A stretch of 64,000 nucleotides of DNA, taken from assembly GCF_019320115.1 (NCBI RefSeq), contig NC_089597.1, positions 122,002,951 through 122,066,950 of the forward strand, read 5' to 3'. The translations under genes and the position numbers were made by a program. Under the pieces are notes generated by a model. It did no database searches, had not been told where the DNA came from, and saw nothing but the letters and a program-made list of their open reading frames with translations. The DNA is from Miscanthus floridulus. Lineage: Eukaryota > Streptophyta > Magnoliopsida > Poales > Poaceae. Below are positions 1 through 11,500 of this stretch, piece by piece (position 1 is the first letter of the stretch; each line of letters starts with the position of its first letter).

Positions 1-137
1 CCAACCGGGAGTAAAGGTATACCTTTACTCCCGGTTGGTAACACGCACCGGGAGTAAAGGTACCTTTACTCCCGGTTGGTAATACGCACCGGGAGTAAAG
101 GGTTTTTACTCCTGGTTGGTGGCTGGCACCGGGAGTA
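1..137. repeat. CACTA subterminal repeat array (5' side)
   Basis: Three to four copies of an ACCGGGAGTAAAGG / CCTTTACTCCCGGT unit in alternating orientation. Bases 1-38 form a perfect 38-bp palindrome centred on GTATAC. In CACTA elements, subterminal motifs of this kind bind the TNPA-type protein (family knowledge). Confidence 0.85.
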
Positions 138-1561
138 ATTCTCTCTGATATATAACCTCCAGCGCCTGGCGCAGATCGATCCGCTCGTCTTCTTCCTCGT
201 CGAACACCGCCGCCCTCTTCTTCCTCGCGCCGCGTCCGTTCGCCTTCCGTGACACCGGCGCCGCCCTCTTCTTCCTCGTGCGGCCTCCACCGCGCGCGCC
301 CGTGCCCCTCCTACGCGCGCGCCCGTGGCCCTCCACCGCGCCCTCCTCCGCGGCCGAGGCCCTCCACCGCGCGTTGCCCCACCGCGCCCGAGGCCCTCCA
401 CACTGCCGAGCTCGATCGAGGTGATATATTCGTCGATCTCTTTGTATATCCAAGATGCAATTTCAATAGAAGAATTTTTTCTATCTTCATAGATCAATGT
501 TTGTTAACGAAATTTTATCCAAATATATTCATGTAGGGTCTTTTTTTTGAAGGATTTGTTGTAGGATATATAATGGTCAAATAGGAACTCAATTTTGATA
601 CCCAGTTTGTAAACTAAGCGTTTTTTAGTTTATCAAAAATATCACATGTGATGATGTTAGCAGTTTTGGTTGGACTTGCATGCATGGCTACTGACAAATG
701 AAGGAAAACTTCAATGTTTCTTCATTTGTGAATTTTGAATATACAGATATAATATATTAATGTTGCTAAAGTAATATGAGCATTACATATTTTTTTCCGG
801 GAAGACTATCTTCAAACTTTATATCATAGCATCAGAGATCGCCTGTAGAAGAAGAAAATAAATTCTTATCATTTCGGAAATAGTAATGGTTATATGAGCA
901 ATAAGACACATATACTTACATTTCATAATGACTTATACTTACATTATTATTATAGAATTTTCTCATATGATGAATGACTACATGGTTCACATGGTACATA
1001 GGATCACAACATCACGCACCGACACCGCCCCGGCCCGCCTCACGTCGTCGTCGTCGTCAGCACGCCGGCCCGCCTCACGTCATCGTCGTCAGCACACCGG
1101 CCACCGCGCCGACACGTATATATACGTCATTTGTATTCATATGCATTTCGTCCATGCATTTCTATGTATACGGCGGAGCACCGCCGCCCTCGTTCACCCA
1201 TGTGTACAGACATATATACGGCGGAGTGGAGCACCGCCACTCTTGTCACACCGCTCTTTCTCGTGGCCTAGTTGATCAACATTCGTATTATCGTTATCGT
1301 TAATGCTAAACAATCACACCAGGGCGAACCGCGCTGTTGATGTCACCGACGTGGTTCGCCCTAGTCACCGACGCAATTTGCCCTTGGCCGTTTATGTATA
1401 GCCCTAATTCGCCCTAGTACCGACGTAGTTCGTCCTAGTGTGGCGAATTGCGTCCGTGATCGAGGGGCAAGATTTAATAATGCATATTGTTCGTAGATTT
1501 TACGCATGTAATAAGCAAAGATTTGACGTACTATATATTGGTTTTGTTTTTTTGAAGCTAG
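138..1561. other. 5' internal region of the CACTA copy, no gene recognised
   Basis: Bases 160-420 are very GC-rich, with repeated CTTCTTCCTCG and CCCTCCACCGCG words and overlapping low-complexity ORFs on both strands that look like composition artefacts. Bases 430-1000 are AT-rich. Bases 1020-1110 hold a short GTCGTCGTCAGCACGCCGGCCCGCCTCACGTC repeat. Bases 1320-1460 repeat the words TTCGCCCTAG and CACCGACG. It may hold the promoter or 5' exon of the transposon gene; no coding homology was seen. Confidence 0.5.
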
Positions 1562-4500
1562 ATGGCCGACCCGAGAAATATGGATGAGGAGGAGTTGATG
1601 ATGAATTTGATCAACACTGGCACTCAAGTTGCCGACGATGATGGTGCTAAAAATAACGTGCAAGAGGATGCAGATGACGGGAGTCAGTACTTAGCTCTTG
1701 AACAAAATGAGCAACAACAGATTGGCCAAGTATATATTTTTTATTATTAGCTATATATATTATCATATGTCTTATGTGTGCTCATGACATTAAAAATAAT
1801 GTTTATATTTTGTAGCCCTCTGGATCGACATCAACAACTACAACGAAGAGTAAAAATGTTCGAGGTCCCAAAAAGCCATTGGAGGGCCGCTTCATCATCT
1901 CGGAGTTCAATGTGGATACAGGAGAACCGGGGGGGGCCGAATAAAATGAAATTTGTGCACCACTGTGGTTACCTTGTACGGGACTGGCTCCCGATTAGTA
2001 CCCGTGAATGGAAGAAGAAGACCAATGCTCCTCATATCAGTTTTGTCTCCGATAGTGACAAGGCGTTAATTTGGAATGATGTCTTGGTACATTTCATGCT
2101 CCAAACAGATGGTTATGATGATATAATAGATGGTGCTGAATTGAAGGAGCGAATTAGGGATTGGGCAATGAAGAAGATGGCCACCTAGTTTCAGACTTGG
2201 AAGAAACACCTATACACGACGTATGTCAAGAAGAACATAGCACCAGATTTTACTGTCCCAGGCCCGATCTCAAAGCAGAGGCCCTATTGGGATGAGTTTG
2301 TACAGTACAAGACTTCGGAAGAGGGTGTGAGTCGGGTGATAAAGAACCAACGTAATGCCCAACAGAAGACATACCACCATACCTTGGGATCAGGTGGCTA
2401 CCCGACTGCCATTAAGAAGTGGAACAATATGGAAGCAGACCTTCTTGCCAAGGGTATCAGACCAGAATCACTCGAGTGGGGAGAACGTGCAAAGAATTGG
2501 TTTTTCGGTCATGGGGGAACACTAGACCAGGAGACAAGGAAGTGCGTTTATGGCGCAAGACTGCAAGAAGCAGCAGAAAGATTGTTTTATGCTCAGAGAG
2601 CTACTGCTAGTGGTGCGTTCAGGCCCAACAGAGAGAAGGATGAGCTGACATATGCCATCGGGACTATTGAACATGGTGGCCGAACTAGAGGCAAAGGAAG
2701 TGTCTCGTGGGAGCATGGATTCCCTCAGGATAGACCTTCCTACTGAAGTCACCAGAGAAAGAAGGAAGAAGAGGCACAGCGGCTCCAGAGGTTGGAGGAA
2801 GCGGTGCGTGAAGCACAGGAGCGGGAAAAAAACCTTGAAGCGAGAATGCAGGAGGAAATCAGAAGGCAAGTGCAAATAGCAGTGAGTGCAAGCAAGCAGA
2901 CATCAGAGCCAGGAATCAACATTAGCCAATCTGTTCAGTTGAAAAGCAGCTGCGCTTCCATGGAGATACCAAATCAAGGGGACACAGGACTGTGCTTCCC
3001 TATGGATGATGTCACTGAACCTTGTACAACGTGTGAGCTACACATTCCAAAGGAGAATTCTACAATCAAGGTGGCTATCGGTCTTGTTAATCCTATTGAC
3101 CGAACCAAGACACCAAGGATTCATGGAAATATAATCTAAGAAGGATATGCTACCATCTCGGCAGATAAAGCTGAAAAGGTTTTAGTGATTTGCCTCTTGA
3201 CATTCCTGGAGGTGATGGCGAGAAGACTCTAGGAGAAGCGGAGAAGACATTCATTTTATGGCGCAAGCGCTACATCATCATTCCTGGGATGTCGGCTCCA
3301 CCTCCTCCTGAACTACCTCACCATAGGTACGTGCGGATGAAAACACTACATCATTAATTTGTATTGGCTTAAATAATTAACAATCTGCTCATAATAATAT
3401 GTCATTCCTTTTTTTTTGTAGCAGATCCTCCCCCAACCTAAATCCAATTGTTCAATCGCCAGATCATCATAGTGCTCTGTACGATGACATTGTGTTGGAA
3501 GACGAGGCTGTATCCACACCATCTCCAAGGAGGTCTCCAACGCCTCCCCCACCCCCGCCTACCAAGAAGCCGTGCAAGAGGCCAGCCCCTCAAACAAAGA
3601 ACCAGTCCCCGCCTGCAAAGAAAGCCACCATGAAACCAAGGGCTATTCCCAAAATAATATCTGAAGAGAAGGAAGAAAAAACTGATGCATATAAAAAAAC
3701 ATGTCTAGATTCTATGACAAACTTAAAATGAATCAAGAAGCAAGGAGAAACCGTACTTCTTCGTAGCTCCAGATATTCTAAGAAAAAAGGTGACTTCTTA
3801 CCAGCAACAACAGCGGGAATCTCATAAGCCGTCCAAATCAACGTTATCAGACTATGACCGCACTCTCACCAAGTCAATTGAGGCGGCACAGAAAAAGAAG
3901 CGAGCAGGGAAAGGAGTTGCCCAACTCGAACAACAAGCGCACCAATCAATCCCCCCACTAGTTGTTGGTAATGAATATGGTTCGAATTTAGGATTAATGC
4001 ATCAGGCAAACATACCTCCGGATGTCGATTTGGATCACCTTGGTGAATTTCTTGATGAGACTGGTCTCGACCTTTACCAGATGTTTGGTGATGGAAACAT
4101 TGAGAGTGCGGCGGAGGTTGATATTTGGAAGAAAAAATTTGTACTAGGCCAGAGTCTATACAACCCTCAAGCCTTATCTGATCTGGGGACGCAAATGTAC
4201 CTGCTAAACAAGTGGTACATGCAGGCGTCTACCAGTGGAGACTTCTGCGTTGGTGTCAGAATTAGAGACGAACATTGGTTCCGTGGCGATGATGTTATGT
4301 ATGTTGACTTTGCAGAATTTCATCAACTATGCCACCTGACCTCTCTGGACAAAGTTATCATTAGCTGCTATTGCCTGTAAGTAATAATTCTTTCGATCTA
4401 TTATTAAACTCATCATATGTGTGTATATGCATATAAATTATCCTAACAAGTACTATATATATGCAGATTTACAATGACAGAGCTCAGAAAGGAAGGCTGC

Positions 4501-5472
4501 AATGAAATTGATTTTGTTGATCCCCATATAGTATTCAATGACCCAATTACTCCAAAGACTAATTGAAAGTCTGAGTCAGAGAGTAACCTTATGAACTTCT
4601 TAGTGAACCAACGCCACAAGAAGGATATACTCTTTCCCTATAACTTCAAGTGAGTGTTAATCATGTCGATCATAGCCTTAATGGCTCATATGTTGATTCT
4701 AGTTAATTAATGAGTGTTATGCGTTATATCCTATAAACACATGCAGCAATCACTGGATATTGATGGACATCGATCTGGTGAAAAGTCACTTGATAATCTA
4801 TGACTCGATGAGAAAACCACAACAAGACTACCAAGATATGATAGATATTATCCAGAGGTAATTTCGGGATCTCTAGCAACTATATATACACACAAACATG
4901 ATGATTAACTATATCTGATGACGTGGCAAATTTTTTATTGGGCAGTGTTTGGAAAACCTTTATTGAGAAGCAACACATGGAAAAATGCAAAGCGCCACTG
5001 AATGTAATCCCTTTGAAAGTAAGTCCCCTGAATCGCATCATCTTTATTAATTAAACATATAGCTTTCACCGGATCACCAGATTGGATGACAAATCTTTTT
5101 CTCGTAAAGTGGTGTCTGAGGCAGGAACAGGGGAACAACTACTGTGGTTACTATGTTTGCAAGTTTATCAAGGTGCTCTCCCAAAGAACTTATACAGAGA
5201 GACTCAAAGTACGTTAAAAATACACTATATATTCATTTAATTATTATTATTGATTGTGTTACTATGTCTTTATATATATATATATATGTACATATATTAA
5301 TTTATTTTCCTTTAATTCAAACCTGTAGACTCGATGGTTGGAGGAAAAGGTCATACGGCAAGACCAAATCAAAGCAATTCAAGAGTCTATAGCCGGATTT
5401 TTTAATGAGCAGGTCATCGATTCCAAGGGCGAGTTCTACTTCGACCCAACACTGCCATTGAAGCCAAGCTAG
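1562..5472 (+). pseudogene. CACTA TNPA-like protein fused to Ulp1/C48 cysteine protease, degenerate
   Basis: A multi-exon gene. Exon 1 (1562-1729) is acidic. Exon 2 starts at 1816 and encodes a Ptta/En/Spm plant-transposase-type domain (GPNKMKFVHHCGYLVRDW, later GTIEHGGRTRGKGSVSWEHG near 2665-2720). A coiled-coil (RLQRLEEAVREAQERE), a DUF8039-like segment (CELHIPKENST) and a proline/lysine-rich linker follow. The C-terminal Ulp1-type protease shows NHW near 4747, IIYDSM near 4797 and the catalytic-Cys motif NNYCGYYVC near 5130-5160, across small introns. The last codon is TAG at 5470-5472. Breaks: one extra G in the G8 run at 1929-1936, TAG at 2186, TGA at 2744 (AGA in the other copy), TAA at 3136 (CAA there), one A lost near 3176, a G lost near 3699, and TGA at 4563 (TGG there). 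The Ulp1 module is known in several plant transposon groups. This copy cannot make a full protein. Confidence 0.85.
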
Positions 5473-5574
5473 AGGATGAGAGGAAACTTGTTATGTCACA
5501 ACAACTATAATGCAATCTTTTGTAATATATGCACATGAAATAATATAATGTAAAATACACATATGCATGCATGC

Positions 5575-5602
5575 ATGTAAATATATATATATGATGCATG
5601 CA

Positions 5603-5639
<37 letters not shown>
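5575..5639. repeat. AT microsatellite in CACTA 3' region
   Basis: Alternating AT runs interrupted by GATGCATGCATGC. The same locus in the inverted copy (16976-17060) is more than twice as long, so the repeat length has diverged since the copies separated. Confidence 0.9.
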
Positions 5640-5641
<2 letters not shown>

Positions 5642-5800
5642 CTATGCTTGAATTGTGTGATTTAATACGTTCATTGTGCTTGAACCGAAACATACTATAT
5701 GCGCGTATAAATGTATAATTAGCAGCGTACAATACGACTTCGAAAACCTATTTTGAAAAGAAAACAAAAAAATGAAAAGAAAAGAAAAAAGAAAAAAAAC

Positions 5801-5990
5801 CTTTAGTCCCGGTTCATATTACCAACCGGGACTAAAGGTGCCGGCCATCGTGGCATGTCAGGAGGCACCTTTAGTCCCGGTTGGTGTTACCCACCGGGAC
5901 TAAAGGTCCTCCTTTAGTCTCCTTTAGTCCCGGATGCTTGCTCCCGGGTGGGGAACCGGGACTAGAGGGGGTTTCCCACCAGGAGTAAAG
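5801..5990. repeat. CACTA 3' subterminal repeat array
   Basis: Repeated CCTTTAGTCCCGGTT and AACCGGGACTAAAGG in both orientations, ending 6 bp before the TIR. It is the mirror image of 16615-16830. Confidence 0.88.
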
Positions 5991-6008
5991 CTCGGTTCTC
6001 TACCAGTG

Positions 6009-7105
6009 TCATGTTCATGTACACCAGTGCACCACGAACCACGGCGCGTGACCGGCAAGCCACTCAGGGATGCCTTCCTGCTCCTTCCAAAGGTTGCAAC
6101 CGAGGCCTCCTCGTGTAGTCGTGCTTGAATGGCGCGAGGCCCAGCTCGATAAGGCCGCAGGCGCTGATGGTCAGGAATGCAACGACATGCACGCCGATCT
6201 CCCTGCTGGCATCAAAGCCGGCCAAAGAACATGACGGCGTCAACGACAAGGCATGTGACTGATGGAGACTTGGCGTGAATGAGTGAACGGTCGAAGGGTC
6301 ACGGCAAAGCGGTGCTAGGGTCGGCACGGCAGCGACGGCAAGGAGAGCGTGGCGGCTCGTCCCTTGCGCATCTCCATGAAGCGTTGTAGCGACGCCTTCC
6401 TCGCCATGGGCGGGTCGTCCTCCCCCGGTGTGCGGCAGCACCTGTGCACCTTGAGCAACCGCGAGCGGGAGCAGCTCGATAGCCTTTTTCCCCTTGTCTG
6501 CGCGGACGTTATCGAGCACCACCAGCTACCCCTCCATACGAGATGGGCAGCTACGCGCTTGGTGCCAGCGATGGCCACGTCGCCGCCTCGGGCTCCTCTC
6601 TTGCGCGGATAGGGCCGCACCTCTACGTCACGCCGCCGCCGTCGTTGCTTTTACGTATCGGCTGAGCACGACGCTGCGAAACCGGGAGCCCTGGCCTTGG
6701 ACACTCCCCGCTGTAGCTAGGTGACAGCGGGCGGCGTCGCAGGAGAGGAAGGGAAGGGGAAGGTATGCCGTGACAGATGACAATGTTACCGGTCGCTGGT
6801 TCCAGGAAAAAGAGATCGAGAGAATGAGTCAAGAGAGAGAATGGCGTGGGTGGATGAATTAAAGAACTGACAAGTGGGCCCAAGCTCTACAGTGGTATCT
6901 CTATCCAACGTGGCTTACCAAGTCAGCAAAACTAACCTACAAAACCACTCTAGGGGATCATATGTCTGGTTTAGACAAGTTTAGGTTGTTTAATACATGG
7001 TTTTATAGTCCTAGGGGTTAAGTAGACAACCACCCAAACTTGAAAGGGTTATTTAGACCTTTTTCTTTTTTTAATTGGCAAAAGAAGAAAAAGAAGAAGA
7101 TTAAC
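6009..7105. other. Anonymous GC-rich region, possible gene fragment
   Basis: Several overlapping ORFs of 60-150 codons occur on both strands. One minus-strand stretch near 6130-6210 reads like a membrane segment (HVVAFLTISACGLIELGLA), but no family was recognised and no intact gene can be supported. Composition falls to AT-rich after 6880. It may be a decayed gene fragment. Confidence 0.35.
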
Positions 7106-7223
7106 GGCCTGTTCGCTTGTTGGTTTCAGCCAAGACTTATCAGCAATAGTACAGTATTTTCCTCTCACAATAAACCAGCACCAGCCGGGCTTATCAGCCC
7201 AGAAATCAACCAACGAACAGACT
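7106..7223. mobile_element. Small MITE with CTGTTCG termini, copy 1
   Basis: Left end GGCCTGTTCGCTTGTTGGTT and right end ATCAACCAACGAACAGAC are inverted repeats. An internal inverted pair (GACTTATCAGC / GCTTATCAGCCC) extends the fold. A second copy of the family lies at 33337-33433. Confidence 0.7.
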
Positions 7224-7239
7224 CTATGTTGGCTCAAAA

Positions 7240-8575
7240 TCTAAATGGAAAGCCTAATGGCCCAGTGATAGTAGCCTCTCGCCCACGCCCGTAGCCTGCT
7301 GTCTCCATTCCCCAGAAAAAATTCACCGTAGCTCGAGCGGACGCGCTCCGCTGCGACCACACTCTGCCGCACCGCCCGGCGTTCTCCACGGTGACCAAGG
7401 CTCGACAGCGAGCATCTCCACCTTGCCCGAGCGCGGCCACCCACCTTGATCCCTCTCCATCGCACCTCCCCGCTGCCCGCCTTCCTCTCTCTCCACCACG
7501 CCTCTGGCCCGCCGCGGTCTTCTCCAGCTCGTCAACCGCCTTGTCCACCGAACCAGCGACAGCTCACGCGTAGACCCGCCACGGCTTTCTCGATCCACCA
7601 GAGCGGCGACAGCTCGTGCTAGCACGAGATCGGAAGCGCCACCATCTAGTGTCGCGCCGATCCACCTCTCCCGTAGTGGAAGGGGAAGCAGGGGAGGCCT
7701 GCGCCTGCTTCCCCATCCACCTCGCGTCGTCGGCAGAAAGGGGAGGCCTGCGCCACCGTAGTTCTCCAAGAGGTAGGTCATGCTCGCACGGCGACGTTGT
7801 GTTTCAAGTGTTTCTGGATGTTTTTTCAGACACGTTGCAAGTCTATGTTTCAAGTGTTTCAGTTGTTTCAGATGTTTGTTTTAATTGCTTCATGCGGATG
7901 TTGCAAAAGTAGATCAGGATGTTGCATATATTTCAATAGTTGTACACGTATGTTGCAAGCGTCTATCCCAATATTTTATCTATTTTTTTGTACACATATA
8001 TTGCAAGTGTTTCAGACGCATGTCTCAAGTGTTTCATCTGTCTTCTTTTATATGTTGCAAGTGTTGCATCTGGATGTTTCAAAAGTAGACTGGGATGTTG
8101 CACATGTTGCAATGGTTATGTTGCAAGTGTTTCAGACGCATGTCTTAAGTGTTTTATCTGTCTTTTTTTTTGTATGTTGCAAGTGTTGTATCTAGATGTT
8201 TCAAAAATACATTACATGTTGCACATGTTGCAATGGTGTTTCAACTCTACTCTCTCTGTCCCTAAATATCTGTCGTTTGTGCTTCTCGAGAAATAACTTT
8301 GACTAAATATATATTAAAAAATATTAATATTTATGGTACATAATTATTATAATTGGAAAGATTTTTTAATCTAGTTTTTAATAAATTTGTTTGGAGATCC
8401 AAATGTTGCACGTGTTTTCCACAGATTGAATCAAACTTGCGGCACGCACATCAACAGCGACGGTTATTTAGGGACCGAAGGAGTATGTCTCAAATGTTTT
8501 ATCTGAATATTGCAAAAGTAGATCTGGTATTTGAATGTTGTAGTAGGACCCATCTACCATAGGCACCTGCTTGAG
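7240..8575. repeat. GC-rich head plus TGTTGCAAGTGTTTC tandem repeat
   Basis: A GC-rich segment (7240-7790) leads into a degenerate repeat of the words TGTTGCAAGTGTTTCA, GGATGTTGCAAAAGTAGAT and CACATGTTGCAATGG. Two units are exactly 120 bp apart (starting 8001 and 8121). This is a recurrent grass repeat whose superfamily I cannot assign. The Cys-rich ORFs in it are products of the repeat. A Stowaway element interrupts it at 8250-8483, after which the repeat resumes. Confidence 0.6.
8250..8483. mobile_element. Stowaway (Tc1/mariner) MITE
   Basis: The element is 234 bp, with termini CTCTCTCTGTCCCTAAATA and TATTTAGGGACCGAAGGAG (Stowaway CTCCCTCCGTCCC-type TIR) and a TA target duplication at 8248-8249 and 8484-8485. 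It is inserted inside the TGTTGCAA repeat. Confidence 0.88.
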
Positions 8576-8968
8576 TTGCTGGGCCTCCATGCATGCGTGT
8601 GAGAGTGGAGGGGCGCGAGCGGCGGGCGTGCTAGGCTCATTTGAAATCCAGAGAAACAAAGGTCAAAGTAAGTGAAACTTGGGCAAAACTCATTTGAACA
8701 CAGATTACATAAAACCAACAGAACAACATCTACTCATGAGAAATCTGCTGGAGAAAGACAAACTAAGAAGAATTAGAGCATTAAATCTTTGGTTGCCCAC
8801 GGAAAACACGTATAGCAGTCTCATTGGCCTTGCCTTCACCGATGGCACTTCAAAATTATGTCTAGAGCTAGATCCCATCCCATATCAATGGATAGTAGGA
8901 GGGCGAAGAAAGCCGTTGATTCTTCCCTCGGCCGTATACATATAAATGTTATTGTCAAAAGAAAGCAA
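8576..8968. other. No gene recognised
   Basis: Mixed-composition sequence with one 88-codon plus-strand ORF (8679-8945) that matches nothing I recognise. No repeat structure was seen. Confidence 0.4.
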
Positions 8969-9210
8969 AGCTCGTGTTTAGTTGGCCAAATTTTGAAATT
9001 CGGGCTACTGTAGCACTTTCGTTTTTATTTGGCAATTAGTGTTCAATCGTGGACTAATTAGGCTCAAAACGTTCGTCTCGTGATTTCTAACCAAACTGTG
9101 CAATTAGTTTTTTTCGTCTACATTTAATACTCCATGCACATATCGCAAGATTCGATGTGATAGCTACTGTAGCATTTATTGGGAATTTGTGTTTGAACTA
9201 AACGCGGCCA
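8969..9210. mobile_element. Tourist-like MITE (GTTTAGTT family), degenerate
   Basis: Starts CTCGTGTTTAGTTGG and ends GAACTAAACGCGGCC. The core words TTCGATGTGA, AATTAGTTTTTTTCGTC and CTAATTAGGCTCAAAACGTTCGTCTCG are shared with the copies at 32165-32757 and 38914-39186. The TSD is not clear. Confidence 0.75.
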
Positions 9211-9299
9211 AAGTAAAGTTAGGTGGGTTGAGCCGTCGAAGTAAGTTCTCTTTTTAGAACCTAGATCACTCTATCGGAAACCGGAGCTGACCTATCCGT

Positions 9300-9678
9300 T
9301 CGTGCTATAGCAGAAAGTGGCTCATTAGTAAGGCACCACCCGGGAACCCAGACAAAGCACGAGCCACGCACGCCCCCGCTGTATCCCTCCCACCGTCCCG
9401 CCCCACCGCCGCCACCGCCACCGCCGGAGTCTCTCGCCACCGTCGCTGCTCTCCCGCATTCACCTTTCCCTTACCATTTCCTTTCATGCGCTCAAGAGCC
9501 ACGGCTCGATCCAGATCCAGGTGTCCTTTGACCGAGACCGCGCCTGCCTTACCCCTCCGGTTGGATTCTTCGCTGTCTTCGTCCCCACTGTAAGGACGCC
9601 CTTGCTTTCTTGGATGGACTGCTCGTGTTATTCTGCAAATCTCAGCTTTGCCGTGAGCGCTGAAACCAAATGTTTCTT
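9300..9678 (+). other. Probable 5' leader region of the WVD2-like gene
   Basis: A GC-rich block with CCGCCGCCACCGCCACCGCCGG (9408-9427) precedes the TPX2 gene by about 0.8 kb. The 669-bp palindromic MITE at 9679-10347 separates it from the start codon. If the MITE is removed, the leader reads continuously into the 10357-10504 sequence. No TATA box could be assigned with confidence. Confidence 0.45.
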
Positions 9679-10347
9679 GAGACTTTTCCCTGTGTGCCAT
9701 TATAAAAGATCGTAATTCTCTGTGTGCCCCTGAAAAAATTCAGTGGTCTTCAACGCCACTACTCCAACTTTTTCGTGTCATCTATGCCACTTCCGTCAGT
9801 TTTGGCTCTAACGCCGTTAAACTGCAGGGGTGAAAAGACGAAAATGCCCTTAAGTTCAAATATGTTATTAATTTTTTTGAGCATCTTAACGACTTCAAAT
9901 GAAAAAACTCAAAACTAGAAAGTTGTAGATCTCGTCGAGATCTATAATTTTCATATAATTTTTTTTTCATTTAATTTCGCAAAAAAAAAAAAAAATATGA
10001 TTTTTCTAAGATATATTAATCATATCAAATCTTTTTTTTTTTGCGAAATTAAATGAAAAAAAAAATTTATATGAAAATTATAGATCTCGACGAGATCTAC
10101 AACTTTCTAGTTTTGAGTTTTTTCATTTGAAGTCGTTAAGATGCTCAAAAAAAATTAATAACATATTTGAACTTAAGGGTATTTTCGTCTTTTCACACCT
10201 ACAGTTTAACGGCGTTAGAGCTAAAACTGACGGAAGTGGCATAGATGACACGAAAAAGTTAGAGTAGTGGCACTGAAGACCGCTAAATTTTTCCAGGGGC
10301 ACATAGGGAATTACGATCTTTTATAATGGCACACAGGGAAAAGTCTC
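9679..10347. mobile_element. 669-bp foldback MITE, Mutator-like (9-bp TSD)
   Basis: The two halves are near-perfect reverse complements: GAGACTTTTCCCTGTGTGCC at the left end and GGCACACAGGGAAAAGTCTC at the right end, with a poly-A/T-rich centre near 10000. It is flanked by an exact 9-bp direct repeat, ATGTTTCTT, at 9670-9678 and 10348-10356. A 9-bp TSD is the Mutator-superfamily signature. It has no coding capacity. Confidence 0.92.
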
Positions 10348-11369
10348 ATGTTTCTTTCTCTGCATTCAGTCTAGTTTGATGCGAATTCATTTGCTGTCCG
10401 GCATAGCATGATCCTGCGGTGATTGCGGATAGCTTGTGCAAGCTAGTGGCTTGGGAGTTCTCTTTTTAATCTGGCCTAAAGAAATCCTGAGACGGTAGCG
10501 TAACATGGATGCGAATACGGAGGTTACTGATGCTATTGGTGCAGTGGGCATTGACAATGGGGCCAAGGGGAAGTTGACGCCCAGTGATAGTGTAGAGGGC
10601 CACGCAGAAGAACACGACGTGCTGGCTGATGGAGTGCATTCGGGCAAGAGCGAGGTGATCAACCCATCTGAAGAAGTGGAAATGGAAGCCACCTCGCAAT
10701 CCCAGGACATAAAGCCCCGAGTTCCTGAGGTAAGGTTTTCACGTTCACACATTGCCAGTTCTGGTGACTTCAATCAGTGGTCCGCTGACAGTCACGTGTT
10801 TTCTGGCATTTTCATGTGTTCTAGGCCATTCACTGAAGGTTGTTACTAAATCTCAGCGACAGAGCCCTCGAGGCGGGGATAAGAGTCAAGCTAGGAAAAG
10901 CTCTCCCAGTCCTTATCCTAAGGCTTGCACGGGTTTCTGATCCAGATCTAGTTGATAGCTCTTCAAGCAATGGTGATGCTGGTGCCAGTAAGAAAGTAAG
11001 TTAAACTTTTGTTATAGCTTATGAGTTACGATGTGCCCATCTATATTTTTATAGTGCTTATAGTGATATGCATGATTGCTACTATATTACTTCTAGGAAT
11101 GTTTATGTGCCTTGCCGTTTGAAGTTTGAACCTTATACATTTTTGTTGTTGGTGATTTCATTAGAAGGCCGAAAAGAGCAGTTTCCGTCCAGTTGCCAAG
11201 GAGAGCCCATCACTTGAGGACTCAAAGTAAGCTGTTTTGGTTCTTCGTTTTGCACTTTGTGATTCCGTGTTGCTTCATGGTTTCTGTTTCTCAACTTAAA
11301 ATCAGCGCTCTAAGCATCCAATTAAGCCAGGCCTACTAACTTCTCAGATTGTGAGGAACTGATCCTAGC

Positions 11370-11500
11370 CAGTGTTTAAAAGGCGACTAAGGGTCCAGGT
11401 GAATGTTGGGTCCGCCTGGACGCCTAGGCGACAAGGCGCCACTGTTTCACAAGGCGAGCTGGGTATGCCTGGACGCCTAGGCGACGTCTTTGAAACACTA
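11370..11500. mobile_element. hAT-like MITE in TPX2 gene intron 3
   Basis: The element is 131 bp, with ends CAGTGTTTAAAAGGCG and CGTCTTTGAAACACTA, flanked by an exact 8-bp duplication ATCCTAGC (11362-11369 and 11501-11508). CAGTG-type ends and 8-bp TSDs are typical of hAT. It contains two copies of TGGACGCCTAGGCGAC. Confidence 0.85.

Larger units (their letters stand above)
1..6008 (+). mobile_element. CACTA (En/Spm) transposon, 3' part, cut by window start
   Basis: The 3' terminus is TTCTCTACCAGTG (5996-6008), the reverse complement of the CACTGGTAGAGAA end of the second copy at 16598. Both ends of the window segment carry arrays of CCGGGA(C/G)TAAAGG subterminal repeats, so the missing 5' terminus probably lies just left of base 1. 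Inside is a TNPA-like/Ulp1 reading frame but no TNPD transposase, so this is a non-autonomous deletion derivative. From about 2410 to 6008 it matches the inverted copy at 16598-20345 closely. The 3-bp target duplication cannot be checked because the left end is outside the window. Confidence 0.88.

Noticed and set aside
66..536. Overlapping Arg/Pro-rich ORFs on both strands
   Set aside because: They reflect GC-rich repeat composition, appear in several frames at once and show no domain.
5505..5732. ORFs made of Tyr-Ile repeats near both AT microsatellites
   Set aside because: Translation of AT dinucleotide repeats.
7323..8296. ORFs in the GC-rich head and the Cys-rich ORFs in the TGTTGCAA repeat as small secreted proteins
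   Set aside because: The Cys pattern follows the 120-bp DNA repeat in more than one frame, so it is not a protein signature.
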